Of a DNA stretch of 64,000 bases, positions 8,417-16,981 are shown piece by piece; the stretch's first letter is position 1; each line of letters opens with the position of its first letter. Both the position numbers and the translations under genes were made by a program. The notes under the pieces are model-generated. The model searched no databases, was not told the DNA's origin, and worked only from the letters and a program-made list of their open reading frames with translations. Source of the stretch: JAJACP01 sp964350245 (GTDB taxonomy: Bacteria; Chlamydiota; Chlamydiia; Chlamydiales; JAAKFR01); contig CAYGJC010000008.1 in the NCBI GenBank assembly GCA_964350245.1, positions 18,660 through 82,659 on the forward strand, written 5' to 3'.

Positions 8417-9546
8417 GACTGAAACACAATTCCGGGTTCTAAACGGATGATTTTTCTTAAGCCGATAAGAGCTGATAAGAGCGTGATGCATACCATTGAA
8501 AGGCCACTGCCAATGAGTAGCCACCAGGGAAGTCGAAAAGAGAGTTCTGTTCCCGCTGCGATCAAACCAAAAAGTGTGGCAATGCCCAACCCTATTCCCC
8601 AACTTAAAATAGCTGTGAAAAGGGCTTGCACGATGACCATTTTGGCCAGTTTCTGATTGGTGATTCCCATTGCCTTCAGTGTGGCAAAATAGTGACGGTT
8701 GTCGTGGGCAAAGTTGTAGAAGGTTTGACCTGAGATGGCGATGCCGATGATCACTCCAAGCAAAACAGCCACACCAAAATTAACGGGTATTCCCGTGTTG
8801 AGCATGTAGTAGCGAATGGTTAAATTCTTGAATCCTTTGCTGGTGTAGGCGGCTAGCCCTGTTTGTGCGCGGATACGGGCGCAGACTTGATCGAGATCGG
8901 CGCCCTCCTCAGCTTTTGCAAGCACAAAGGTGAGCAGATTTCTTTCCGAAGGAGCGAACTGTAGGGCGTTGCTAAAAGTCGTGTAGACAACAGGTTGGGA
9001 TAAAAAGGTGCGGCCGACACGGCAAAAGCCCATTACCCGTGCGCGCCTGTCGTTGATCTCAAACACTTCTCCTAGATGAATGGGATTGAGTTTTTCCTTG
9101 GCCCCTACCTGGTCGATGACCACACTACTAGGACCACGCAGATCGATGATGCTGCCCTGAATCATTTTTGGGGGACCGCCGATTAGGGTGGCATCATCGA
9201 TTCCAATGACGTTGCAGTTTTGGAAAAGTCCCGATTGGAGACGCGCTTTTAAGATGCCCTTGTACATCGGCACGGCCCATTTGATTCCCTCGACGCTACG
9301 CACTTGAAACAAGCGGCTCTGTTTAATGGTTTTGAGGTCGTCAATATACTGTACTTCCGGGTCCATGACCCAAATATTGGGTTGAGAAGTATCGGTCACA
9401 AACCCGTAGGTACGGGCCATCAATCCGATAAAAATCCCTGCTTGCTGGGTGATAATGAAGGTGGCAAAGGTAAGGCCGATGATGATACCGATAAATTTAG
9501 CGCGGTCACCTACCATCATTTTAATGGCTAGTCGCAGCACTCCCAA
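8413..9546 (-). CDS. ABC exporter permease, FtsX/MacB/DevC type
   Basis: A 377-residue inner-membrane permease with one N-terminal membrane helix (about residues 18-42), a large periplasmic domain (about 45-250) and three C-terminal helices (about 257-370), the classic four-helix MacB/DevC layout. It overlaps the outer-membrane channel gene by 19 bases and the ATPase gene by ATGA, so translation of all parts is probably coupled. The lack of a fused ATPase and the separate adaptor resemble the cyanobacterial DevBCA arrangement. The cargo cannot be read from the sequence. Confidence 0.88.
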   Translation of the reverse strand: MGVLRLAIKMMVGDRAKFIGIIIGLTFATFIITQQAGIFIGLMARTYGFVTDTSQPNIWVMDPEVQYIDDLKTIKQSRLFQVRSVEGIKWAVPMYKGILKARLQSGLFQNCNVIGIDDATLIGGPPKMIQGSIIDLRGPSSVVIDQVGAKEKLNPIHLGEVFEINDRRARVMGFCRVGRTFLSQPVVYTTFSNALQFAPSERNLLTFVLAKAEEGADLDQVCARIRAQTGLAAYTSKGFKNLTIRYYMLNTGIPVNFGVAVLLGVIIGIAISGQTFYNFAHDNRHYFATLKAMGITNQKLAKMVIVQALFTAILSWGIGLGIATLFGLIAAGTELSFRLPWWLLIGSGLSMVCITLLSALIGLRKIIRLEPGIVFQS

Positions 9547-10937
9547 CCTCCTCCGAGCGCTTTGTACACTCCGACCAAATAGGCCATTAACTCCTCTTTA
9601 CTTTCCGCTTTGACCATTTCTGTAATAAACAAATCTCTTTCTGTGTCAATTACATAAAGAAAGTCAACCATTCCGCTGCTATAAAGGGTCAAGGCCAGTT
9701 CACGAGCCTCTTTGTATGCGTTCACTTCTTCTGAAAGCGCTTGAATACGCGTCCCTTCATTAAAATAAGCTGTAAGAGCGCTCTCCACTTCAGCAACAGC
9801 CTCTAGAACAGAACGTTCATAATCAAGAACCGACTGTTTTTGGATCGAGGTTTCAAAAGCGATATGGGAGAGAATTTTGCCTCCATGAAAAATAGGAAGG
9901 AAAAGAGAGGGAGTTAGATTCCAGTCACGGCTTTCGGACTTAAACCATGAGGTAAAAAAACCTGTAGCGTAAGAAAAGATAGAATCTAAAGAGATGGTGG
10001 GAAAAAACTCTTTACGTGCAGCCAGCACACGTGCGCCTGCAGCCAGCATTTTAAACTCCGCATTACGCACATCTCCTCGCCTGCAAAGAAGTTCTGTGGG
10101 GAGCCCTAGGGGGAATTTGGCTTCGATGCAGGGAAGAGGCCGTTCGTCGCAGAAGCAGTTGACAAGAGTCTCCGGAAGCTCATCAATCATGACAGCGAGT
10201 GCATAAATGGCTTGGTAAAATTCGATTTGGAGCTGGGGAAGAATGGACTCACGCCCTTTTAACAGGGCTTTTGTCAGATAGATGTCGAGCTGGGAGATGA
10301 GTCCTGCTTCATAACGCTCTTTGACAAGCTCAAGAAGCTCAGCTTCTGCTTTAATGTGTGTTTCGGTGATCCGCATCCGCTCTTGAAGGGTGCGAATCAG
10401 GAAATAATTGGTGGCAATTTCACTGGTTACTGAAACATGTACGTCGCGCACTTCTGCTTGTGTGGCAGCGACATCAAAGCAGGCTGCCTTTGCTCTGTCG
10501 AGATTTTTTCCAAACAGGTCGATTTCCCAGATGGAGTCAAATCCGGCTTGATAGAAATTGATGAAGTCTCCTCCCGTAAAATCCGATTGAGCAAGGGTTT
10601 GACTGTTTCGGAGTCGGTTAAAAAGTAGAAAGGCGTCTACGTGAGGGAGAAGCCTGGAAAAGTCGATCCCAAAAACAGCTCTGGCTTCACAGATCTTCTC
10701 GCGCGCGATGCGCAGATCGTAGTTGCACCCAATCCCACGCTCAATTAGAGAGATGAGAAGGGGATCATCGAATTGTCTCCACCAGTTGGCCAAGTTCGCC
10801 TCGGGTAGATCACGCATACAAGTCTCTACACACTCTGTGCTCATATAGGAGGTAGGTAGACAGAGCTCGGGTTGCGAGCAGGGGCGGCAGCTTGCAACTA
10901 TGAGGGCAAGCGTAATTAGATACCCTCTTGCTTTCAT
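9528..10937 (-). CDS. Outer-membrane efflux lipoprotein, TolC/NodT family
   Basis: A 469-residue channel subunit with a lipoprotein signal (LITLALIVASC, lipobox ending at Cys17). Two repeated coiled-coil domains follow, typical of OEP proteins: NWWRQFDDPLLISLIERG near the start, QLDIYLTKALLKGRES in the middle, and a second repeat with VLEAVAEVESALTAYFNEG. It forms the outer-membrane duct for the exporter encoded around it. The start overlaps the adaptor stop by ATGA. It has an unusually high number of cysteines just after the lipobox. Confidence 0.92.
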   Translation of the reverse strand: MKARGYLITLALIVASCRPCSQPELCLPTSYMSTECVETCMRDLPEANLANWWRQFDDPLLISLIERGIGCNYDLRIAREKICEARAVFGIDFSRLLPHVDAFLLFNRLRNSQTLAQSDFTGGDFINFYQAGFDSIWEIDLFGKNLDRAKAACFDVAATQAEVRDVHVSVTSEIATNYFLIRTLQERMRITETHIKAEAELLELVKERYEAGLISQLDIYLTKALLKGRESILPQLQIEFYQAIYALAVMIDELPETLVNCFCDERPLPCIEAKFPLGLPTELLCRRGDVRNAEFKMLAAGARVLAARKEFFPTISLDSIFSYATGFFTSWFKSESRDWNLTPSLFLPIFHGGKILSHIAFETSIQKQSVLDYERSVLEAVAEVESALTAYFNEGTRIQALSEEVNAYKEARELALTLYSSGMVDFLYVIDTERDLFITEMVKAESKEELMAYLVGVYKALGGGWECCD

Positions 10938-12010
10938 CGGGTTGCCTCACCTGTATTCACACCACTGGGCTCTGCTTCCAAATAGACATCCATCAACATG
11001 CCCGGATAGATCGGAAGTTCATTTCTTTGAAAGCGATAGATGAGTTGAAGCACGCGCGTATCTACTTGTTCTGTTGTTGCCCCCGTTAATGCTCTTTTGG
11101 GGACCAGATAAGGCTCTAAGCGGACAAACTCTAAAGGAACATGTAGTTTACTGTTGCCTCGAACATAGGCAACACCGGGAGCCCCGCGGATCACGCGCCA
11201 TGCATCCTCTTCGTCGATATCGACACGTATATGGAGTGGATCGATTGAGCCGAAAAGAAGGAGGGGATCGATCAGCTCAGCTGCAGGAGCCAGCTCTCCT
11301 TGCCGAACGTTCACCCGAAAGACACACCCATCGATAGGAGCGCGCACAGTCGAGCGTTCGATTTCCACTTCCACTGTTTCCACACGGGCTTTAGCTTCCT
11401 TCACCTGAGCACGGGAGATCTCTAAATCACGCGCCCAAGCGCCGGCAAGTACGCGATTGAGCTCCTCTTCGGCCTCTTCTAGGGCATATTTTGCAGCTAA
11501 AGCTCCATACTTCCTCTGATAATACTCATCGCGGCTCACCGCTTTAGGATTTTCGACTTTATCGATGATTTGATACTGGTTCCACTTATCCAGAAAGTGG
11601 CTTTGTGCCTCTTTGACCCGTGCTTCATAGGGAGGAACATCTTCTGCGCGAGGAAGATCGAGTTGTTTTTTGTATTCAGACTCAGCTAAGGCGAGCGCTG
11701 CATTCGATTCGGCCAAACGGGCTTCTAAGCTCTCCGTATTGAGTTTAAAAAGCGGCGCTCCTTTTTCAACTAGATCTCCCGCTTCAACAAAGACTTTTTC
11801 TACAATTTCTGTAAACGGAGTGCCCATCCAAATATCTTCCGAAGCAGCCTCCACAGATCCTTCACCTGCAACGAAATATTTAAACGAAGGCGTGGGAGGT
11901 GCAAAGGGAATAGGAGGTGTTGGAGGTGTGCGTTGATCTAGAATAACGGCAATTATTCCTAAAACTAAACCAACAGCAGATAATACCGGCAAAATATATT
12001 TTGACCACAT
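10934..12010 (-). CDS. Periplasmic adaptor (HlyD/MacA/DevB family)
   Basis: Membrane-fusion protein of 358 residues. I start it at the ATG at 12010 (MWSKYILPVLS), which directly precedes the membrane anchor (about residues 4-24). Sixteen extra upstream residues are possible but unlikely. A proline-rich linker, biotinyl-lipoyl halves (VEKGAPLFKLNTESLEARL and RAPIDGCVFRVNVRQGELA) and a helical hairpin between them identify the family. It is the first gene of the operon adaptor-channel-permease-ATPase. The four together should form a tripartite ABC pump across both membranes. Confidence 0.92.
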   Translation of the reverse strand: MWSKYILPVLSAVGLVLGIIAVILDQRTPPTPPIPFAPPTPSFKYFVAGEGSVEAASEDIWMGTPFTEIVEKVFVEAGDLVEKGAPLFKLNTESLEARLAESNAALALAESEYKKQLDLPRAEDVPPYEARVKEAQSHFLDKWNQYQIIDKVENPKAVSRDEYYQRKYGALAAKYALEEAEEELNRVLAGAWARDLEISRAQVKEAKARVETVEVEIERSTVRAPIDGCVFRVNVRQGELAPAAELIDPLLLFGSIDPLHIRVDIDEEDAWRVIRGAPGVAYVRGNSKLHVPLEFVRLEPYLVPKRALTGATTEQVDTRVLQLIYRFQRNELPIYPGMLMDVYLEAEPSGVNTGEATR

Positions 12011-12133
12011 AATGTTAATTATCTCAAAAAAACAATTTATATTAAAGAGTGTACACACACCTTAGTTTTTAGAATTGATGGAGAAAGATTTACGTTTATT
12101 GTTTTTGGAATTTGTTTTATTATAGAACAATCT

Positions 12134-12739
12134 ATGGAATCGATTCTCATTTTTATCCAGGACCACGCGCCACATGCCCACTGGTTTATTTTTGGGCTTT
12201 TGATGTTAGCGGGTCTCAATATTCCGGTTAGCGAAGATCTACTCATTGTGGTCAGTGGAGTGTTGGCGAGCACGTTTGTTCCAGAAAATACATGGAAGCT
12301 GTTTGCAGCCGTGTTTTTGGGAGCCTATCTATCGGATTGGGTGGTCTATTGGATTGGGCGTCTTTGGGGAGCGCATCTGTGGCGCATTGGATGGTTTGCT
12401 CGTATGTTTAAGCCCAAGCGTTTAGAACAAATCAGACAGTACTATGAAAAGTATGGCCTACTCACTCTTTTGGTGGGCCGCTTCATTCCTTTTGGTGTGC
12501 GCAATTGTCTTTTTGCTACTGCCGGAATGGGTAAGATGCGCTTTAGAAAGTTTTTGATTGGGGATGGAATCGCTTGTTTGCTTTCAAATGCAACTCTTTT
12601 CACCCTTGCTTACTTTTGCGGTAAAAACTGCTCGTATTTCGTCCGCTACGTCCACGTGGCCATTTTCGCAATATTTATTGTCGCTCTAATCGCCTTTGTT
12701 TGGTATAAGAAGGCTAAAAAGAAGTCTGTAACTGATTAA
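12134..12739 (+). CDS. DedA-family membrane protein
   Basis: A 201-residue inner-membrane protein of the DedA/VTT family, linked in other bacteria to polyprenyl-phosphate or phospholipid translocation. Visible family features are NIPVSEDLLIVVSGVLAS near the N-terminus, the reentrant region LVGRFIPFGVRNCLF with conserved G and R, and several hydrophobic helices. It is divergent from the exporter operon across 123 bases of A+T-rich DNA and lies three bases before the phosphatidyltransferase gene, suggesting a two-gene envelope-lipid operon. Confidence 0.88.
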   Translation: MESILIFIQDHAPHAHWFIFGLLMLAGLNIPVSEDLLIVVSGVLASTFVPENTWKLFAAVFLGAYLSDWVVYWIGRLWGAHLWRIGWFARMFKPKRLEQIRQYYEKYGLLTLLVGRFIPFGVRNCLFATAGMGKMRFRKFLIGDGIACLLSNATLFTLAYFCGKNCSYFVRYVHVAIFAIFIVALIAFVWYKKAKKKSVTD

Positions 12740-12742
12740 TTG

Positions 12743-13249
12743 ATGCTCACTTTTTCTAATGTCCTATCTCTTTCGCGGGCGGGTTTTGCTCTGGCTTTTC
12801 TCCAGGAAAACCAGTGGATTCGTTTGCTGGCCATAGGGCTCGCGATGCTGACAGACTTTCTCGATGGCTATTTAGCTAGGCGTCAGCGTACTACAACTCA
12901 GTTGGGAGCCATTCTAGATCCATTAATGGACAAATTTTTTGTCATCTTTGCGGCAGGAATTTTCTTTGTAGAGGATAAGTTGACTGTACTGGGGTTGATC
13001 GCCCTTTTATCGCGCGATATTTCCCTGTGTCTGTTTGGAATCTTTTTGGGAATTGTTCGGGGCTGGAAAGGGTATGAGGTGAAGGCAATCTGGTGGGGTA
13101 AGATCACAACAGTGGCGCAATTTGTTTTGCTAATAGGACTTACGGTCAACTTTGTCTTTCCCTACTGGGTCTATTTGATCTTTGTTTTGATGGCCGCTTT
13201 TGCCTTTGTTGAGCTATTGGTTCGCTACACGCGCTCCCAACGTCAGTGA
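12743..13249 (+). CDS. CDP-alcohol phosphatidyltransferase (PgsA-like)
   Basis: Phospholipid synthase of 168 residues, probably making phosphatidylglycerol phosphate from CDP-diacylglycerol. The family signature DG-x2-AR-x8-G-x3-D-x3-D is complete: it begins DGYLAR, followed by G, D and D in LGAILDPLMDK. Several membrane helices fill the rest. The ATG at 12743 is preferred over a TTG directly before it. It corresponds in position to chlamydial CT496 (pgsA_2), next to the nucleotide translocase CT495. Exact substrate is inferred. Confidence 0.85.
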   Translation: MLTFSNVLSLSRAGFALAFLQENQWIRLLAIGLAMLTDFLDGYLARRQRTTTQLGAILDPLMDKFFVIFAAGIFFVEDKLTVLGLIALLSRDISLCLFGIFLGIVRGWKGYEVKAIWWGKITTVAQFVLLIGLTVNFVFPYWVYLIFVLMAAFAFVELLVRYTRSQRQ

Positions 13250-13323
13250 AGCTGGTTTCTGGTCCCATTTTTTTGTTTCTTTAGAGTGTTCTGGCAAGGG
13301 TGTTGTCTGGTTTCAAATCTCGC

Positions 13324-14877
13324 TTAGACGAGTTCGACGGCTTCTTCCGCTTGCATCGGTGGAGGCGCCACTTCCGGCTTGGGTGCCGTTAAAGCATTGA
13401 ATTGCTTTCCTAAGGAGAGCGCAGCACCAATCCAGAGTAGAATCACTAGGAAAAGAATGCCCGCCACGATGTGCGCACTGGCAGCGATCGTAGAAAAAAC
13501 AAGCAGCAAGCCTTGGTGAATGATGGAACCTCCCGATTTACCCAGACGAGAGCCCACACCATCAATGGCTGCTTTTCCTCTCAACTTGTCGGCCATGCTC
13601 AGGGGAATAAAGGCCATCTCTTTGGTCGCATCGAAGAGAGTAAACTTGGAAGCGCGTGACAAACAGTTTTGCATCGAGCCACATAAGACTACAAGGGCCA
13701 AAGGCGAAGTGCCAAACATCGCCAGTGTTCCCACAAGCGTATCTTTTCCAAAAAAGAAGAAGAAAAACCCAATGCTAGTCACAAGCAAAATAATAGGAGT
13801 GATCAGGGCGGCTGAGGTCCATCCAAAGCGTCTAATGAGCTGTCCAGAGATCAACAGAGAGGTAAAGAAAGAAATGACCCCCGTAATCGACGTAATTTGG
13901 CTCATATAGCAGTTAAAATCGTTTGGATTCGGATATAGGCCCTTGACTTGGTCCTTCCAAATAACCTCAACTAGATTAATCACAAGGTTGTAGGCAAGAA
14001 CAATGATCGCTACGTATAAAAGATATTTGGATTTACCCAGAAGGGCAAAATTCTCCCGCATCGACATTTTCATCTTTTTGGGACGTTGCTCAAGAGGTTC
14101 TCCTGAGTTGTCATGAGGAAGCACATCTTTGGTCAAGTAGCGGTAGATTCCCATAATGGCGCACCCAGATAAGAGAACGACGGCTGTCAAGAAAATAATA
14201 GACTGGTGCCAAGGGTTTTGTGTGATCGAGATGTGAGCGCGTAGAAAGTCGCCGGTTAAAAAGACCGAAACTTGACCGGAGCTGATAGCGGCTAGGTTAA
14301 GGCCAATCGCAATCAGTCCGTAGAATCGTTTAGCTTCCCCTAGGCGGGTGATCTCATTGGCAAATCCCCAGAAGAGCATGGAGAGAATGGCTGAGCTCCA
14401 GAGCTCAGACATGATATAAAAGCTGCTGAAAGTCCAGTAGCGGAACATCGCAATGAGCCCCTTGAAGCCGGGGGGCAGGTAGTTTTGAAGAAAGTCAGCC
14501 GTTTGATGCGGATGAAGATGATCGCGGATCGGATAGATCACGAAGGTAAAAAAGGCAAAAAAGAGAAGGAAGATGGTGATCATCGCATAGAAGACCCGAT
14601 CCCGCTGGAGACGGTTGGTCAGGCGGCTATAGACAAAGGTCATGATCAGCGCTCCAGGAACGATCCCCCACACCTTAATAAAGGGAATCACCTCAGCTCC
14701 AGAGGATTTGGCTGTGATGAGCAGCGCATCCTTCATATTGCGTAGAATGTTGTAGTTAAAGCCGATGAAGAACGCCATGATGAGAAGAGGAAGAAATTTA
14801 CGCAGCTCAAAGGTATGGATCGGCCACAAATAGGCCCGCAGTCGAGAGAAACTCCCTTTATCCTGAGACATGGCCAT
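13324..14877 (-). CDS. Nucleotide transport protein, ADP/ATP translocase (NTT) family
   Basis: A 517-residue carrier with about 12 membrane helices, of the TLC/NTT family restricted to Chlamydiae, Rickettsiales, microsporidia and plastids. Recognisable segments are LRNMKDALLITAKSSGAEVIPF, shared by NTTs, NEITRLGEAKRFYGL, and DATKEMAFIPLS with DKLRGKAAIDGVGSRLGKSGG near the C-terminus. It may exchange host ATP for ADP or import other nucleotides; chlamydiae usually have several isoforms with different specificity, so the substrate is not decided here. An ATG two codons in is an alternative start. It is divergent from the Inc-like cluster. Confidence 0.95.
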   Translation of the reverse strand: MAMSQDKGSFSRLRAYLWPIHTFELRKFLPLLIMAFFIGFNYNILRNMKDALLITAKSSGAEVIPFIKVWGIVPGALIMTFVYSRLTNRLQRDRVFYAMITIFLLFFAFFTFVIYPIRDHLHPHQTADFLQNYLPPGFKGLIAMFRYWTFSSFYIMSELWSSAILSMLFWGFANEITRLGEAKRFYGLIAIGLNLAAISSGQVSVFLTGDFLRAHISITQNPWHQSIIFLTAVVLLSGCAIMGIYRYLTKDVLPHDNSGEPLEQRPKKMKMSMRENFALLGKSKYLLYVAIIVLAYNLVINLVEVIWKDQVKGLYPNPNDFNCYMSQITSITGVISFFTSLLISGQLIRRFGWTSAALITPIILLVTSIGFFFFFFGKDTLVGTLAMFGTSPLALVVLCGSMQNCLSRASKFTLFDATKEMAFIPLSMADKLRGKAAIDGVGSRLGKSGGSIIHQGLLLVFSTIAASAHIVAGILFLVILLWIGAALSLGKQFNALTAPKPEVAPPPMQAEEAVELV

Positions 14878-15028
14878 CCAATTGATTGTTATGTAGAGAG
14901 AAGAAACATGGCAATAGAAGAGACATGGTTGTCATCGTTCGTTAAAGCAGTAGTTTAGCTGAAAAAAGGATAAAGCGCAAGGGGGTAAGCTATCTTTTGA
15001 ATCTCAGAAAAAATTTGAAATTAGAGGA

Positions 15029-15056
15029 TAGACAGGAAGTGCCTACATTCTATAAA
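15029..15056 (+). promoter_or_regulatory. Predicted housekeeping promoter of the Inc-like cluster
   Basis: TAGACA (15029-15034), 16-base spacer, TATAAA (15051-15056), each one base from consensus. It gives a leader of about 27 bases with AGGAG at 15081-15085 before the ATG at 15090. Confidence 0.55.
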
Positions 15057-15089
15057 CTCTGTGCTTGTAATTAACAATTAAGGAGTAAT

Positions 15090-15539
15090 ATGTCAGCTTC
15101 TGGTTTAACAACAAGTGTTCAAGCCCTTACAAATAGTGCGTACAAAAAAGACGATAGAATGGGTGGCGCTCTGATTTCTGGTGTGGGGAGTGCTGCTGTC
15201 CTAGCTGTAGCTTTGGGTGTCGTTACCTGTGTTGCGGCGCTTGGAGGCATGAGTGGTGCGGCCTACGGAGGTTCTATGTTAGGGCTAGGTCTTCCTTTGG
15301 CAGGTGGTGCTGCCTGTTTGGTAGGATTTCTTTTAAAAAACTCAAGACAAAGTAACAGTATATTGATTGGCGTCGCGAGTGTGGTTGCGATTGCCGTTCT
15401 TGCTTATTCTACGCTAGCGGTTTTAGCGATTACTGGGGCGATTACTCCTGTTCCTCTTGCTTGGGTCAACATAGGGATCTTTTTTACCGCAACAGCTCTT
15501 GGTTGTTCAGGAGCCTCTGCTGCTTATGCATGCAAGTAA
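15090..15539 (+). CDS. Inc-like small membrane protein 1 (two hydrophobic hairpins)
   Basis: No named family recognised. The 149-residue protein has a serine/threonine-rich N-terminus of about 25 residues without a Sec signal, then four hydrophobic segments (about 27-50, 58-82, 90-115, 122-147) grouped as two hairpins. The second hairpin turn reads ITPVPLAWVNIG. It ends GCSGASAAYACK. Bilobed hydrophobic pairs without other features are the hallmark of chlamydial inclusion-membrane (Inc) proteins, which are type III secreted, so a host-facing membrane role is inferred. A strong AGGAG precedes the start. It is closely related to the next gene (VTCVAA-x-G-x-MSG; ALGCS). Confidence 0.75.
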   Translation: MSASGLTTSVQALTNSAYKKDDRMGGALISGVGSAAVLAVALGVVTCVAALGGMSGAAYGGSMLGLGLPLAGGAACLVGFLLKNSRQSNSILIGVASVVAIAVLAYSTLAVLAITGAITPVPLAWVNIGIFFTATALGCSGASAAYACK

Positions 15540-15554
15540 ATTTAAATTTAAATC

Positions 15555-15583
15555 CTGACTTATATTCTGGATCATGGTAAAAT
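15555..15583 (+). promoter_or_regulatory. Possible internal promoter before Inc-like gene 2
   Basis: CTGACT (15555-15560), 17-base spacer, TAAAAT (15578-15583). It lies in the 76-base gap after Inc-like gene 1, and AAGAGG precedes the next ATG. It would let genes 2-3 be expressed separately. Confidence 0.35.
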
Positions 15584-15615
15584 CTTGTTTAGTTCTTAAC
15601 AATAAGAGGTTTTAT

Positions 15616-16113
15616 ATGTCATCAGTTTCACCACCCGACAGTTTCAGTACAATGGGAGCTCTTCAAGCTCAATCTTATAAAAAAGAGGGTGAGGGCGCTC
15701 CCCTAGTTAGCTCGGGGTTATGTTGCTCAGTTCCAATTGGGATTGCTCTTTTTGTGATTACGTGCGTTGCAGCATCAGGTGCAATGAGCGGTGTTGCCTT
15801 TGGGAGCTGCATGATTGGTCTCAGTGTTTCCGGAGCTCTTGCAACTGTTTTAACTTCTTTGGGATCGGACAATGCCGCGGCAACTGGGTTAGGGTGCTCT
15901 ACGGCTGTTATCTCTATCATTGTACAGTCCATATTGGGTGGTTTGGTGATTGCTGGGTTTATCCCTCCGGTTACGATGGCTTGGATATCTATTGGCCTGA
16001 TCTTGGGAGGCGTTGCTCTAGGTTGTAGTGCGGGTTCTTCTATTGTTTCTGCGTGTGCTTCTGCGGACTCTGCTGTTACATCAGCTTATGCTAGGGGTGC
16101 TGGGGGTCGATGA
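15616..16113 (+). CDS. Inc-like small membrane protein 2 (paralogue of protein 1)
   Basis: A 165-residue protein. The ATG at 15616 is chosen because AAGAGG (15604-15609) lies just before it; a frame extension of 14 residues upstream lacks a ribosome site. The polar N-terminus starts MSSVSPPDSFSTMG. The first hairpin carries VITCVAASGAMSGVAFG and the second FIPPVTMAWISIG, then ALGCSAGSS, matching protein 1 block by block. The extra C-terminal tail of about 20 residues is Ser/Ala-rich. Clearly a tandem duplicate of gene 1. Its stop overlaps the start of gene 3 (ATGA at 16110). Confidence 0.75.
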   Translation: MSSVSPPDSFSTMGALQAQSYKKEGEGAPLVSSGLCCSVPIGIALFVITCVAASGAMSGVAFGSCMIGLSVSGALATVLTSLGSDNAAATGLGCSTAVISIIVQSILGGLVIAGFIPPVTMAWISIGLILGGVALGCSAGSSIVSACASADSAVTSAYARGAGGR

Positions 16114-16562
16114 CATCTGTTTTTTTTCGAATGGGTGGTGATACGGCTCGGGTGTACAATCAATCCATGGGCTACGTAGATGATGATGGGAAGTATACCT
16201 GTGCTGGGAAGACAAATATACTGATCAGGGTGATGCTGACGGCCCTGTTTGTATTCGGCTGTGTAGCCGCAGGTGGGGTGCTTTCTCCCGCAGCTGCAGG
16301 ATGGACAGCTGTGGGGATTGGAGGAGCCGCTTTTCTGGTGCAGCTTGCCGGAGGTAATCTGCAGAACCGTAAGGCTGATCTCATTGTAGGAGGGCTGTTT
16401 GCCACCGCCCTGGTAACGATTGGTTCACTGGGTGGTGTGGGCATGCTTGCAGGCGCTCAAGTGGGGTATTGCCTGGTGGGTATTTTAGCTGGAGAGGCTC
16501 TTTTATACTGTTGCGCTTGGCGCTGCTATAAAGAGCATGTTCAAATAAAAAATAAGGAATAA
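16110..16562 (+). CDS. Inc-like small membrane protein 3
   Basis: A 150-residue protein, translationally coupled to gene 2 by ATGA. The polar N-terminus of about 35 residues (NQSMGYVDDDGKYTCAG) is followed by two hydrophobic hairpins at about 38-80 and 90-135. The first turn, VLSPAAAGWTAVGIGG, matches the AW/GW turn of proteins 1 and 2, but here it is in the first hairpin. The end is a Cys-rich and charged tail (LLYCCAWRCYKEH). It appears to be a diverged member of the same family. An ATG seven codons in is a possible alternative start. Confidence 0.7.
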   Translation: MTSVFFRMGGDTARVYNQSMGYVDDDGKYTCAGKTNILIRVMLTALFVFGCVAAGGVLSPAAAGWTAVGIGGAAFLVQLAGGNLQNRKADLIVGGLFATALVTIGSLGGVGMLAGAQVGYCLVGILAGEALLYCCAWRCYKEHVQIKNKE

Positions 16563-16564
16563 AT

Positions 16565-16981
16565 ATGTGTGTAGAGTGTCTAGGTGCTATTGGATGTCGT
16601 CCCGATCCTTCTTGCGCTGCCGGGCAGTGCGTTTCTCTTGTGGCTTGTCTGGCTCTGCTGATCATTGGTTGCTATGCCATGCAGGGAGGGCTCCCTCTTA
16701 GCACAGCGAGCTGGATGACGGTTGGTTTTTCCGGTGCCATGGGCATTGGATTAATCGGAAATGGACAGTTTAAAAAGCGCAATTGCCAGTTGATTTTCGG
16801 CGGTTTGACTGTTCTGACTACGCTTATCCTGGGGGGTTTAGGAGCTGCGGGCGTTTTAACCACAGCTACGGCCCTTGGAATCGGTGTCTTTGTCACGGCC
16901 TTAGTTTTTGTCACGACCATCCCTTCATCTATAACTGGAGACGTTTTGGTGCATCATATTAGAAACAGTAATAGGCATTAA
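16565..16981 (+). CDS. Inc-like small membrane protein 4
   Basis: A 138-residue protein two bases after gene 3, with AAGGAA upstream. Its short N-terminus is cysteine-rich (MCVECLGAIGCRPDPSC). Two hydrophobic hairpins span about 23-66 and 75-118, separated by a basic link QFKKRN. The first turn, LPLSTASWMTVGFSG, repeats the W-x-x-[VI]-G motif of the cluster. The tail HHIRNSNRH is polar. The stop codon overlaps the convergent pgk stop at 16978-16981, so the two transcripts run into each other without a visible terminator. Confidence 0.7.
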   Translation: MCVECLGAIGCRPDPSCAAGQCVSLVACLALLIIGCYAMQGGLPLSTASWMTVGFSGAMGIGLIGNGQFKKRNCQLIFGGLTVLTTLILGGLGAAGVLTTATALGIGVFVTALVFVTTIPSSITGDVLVHHIRNSNRH

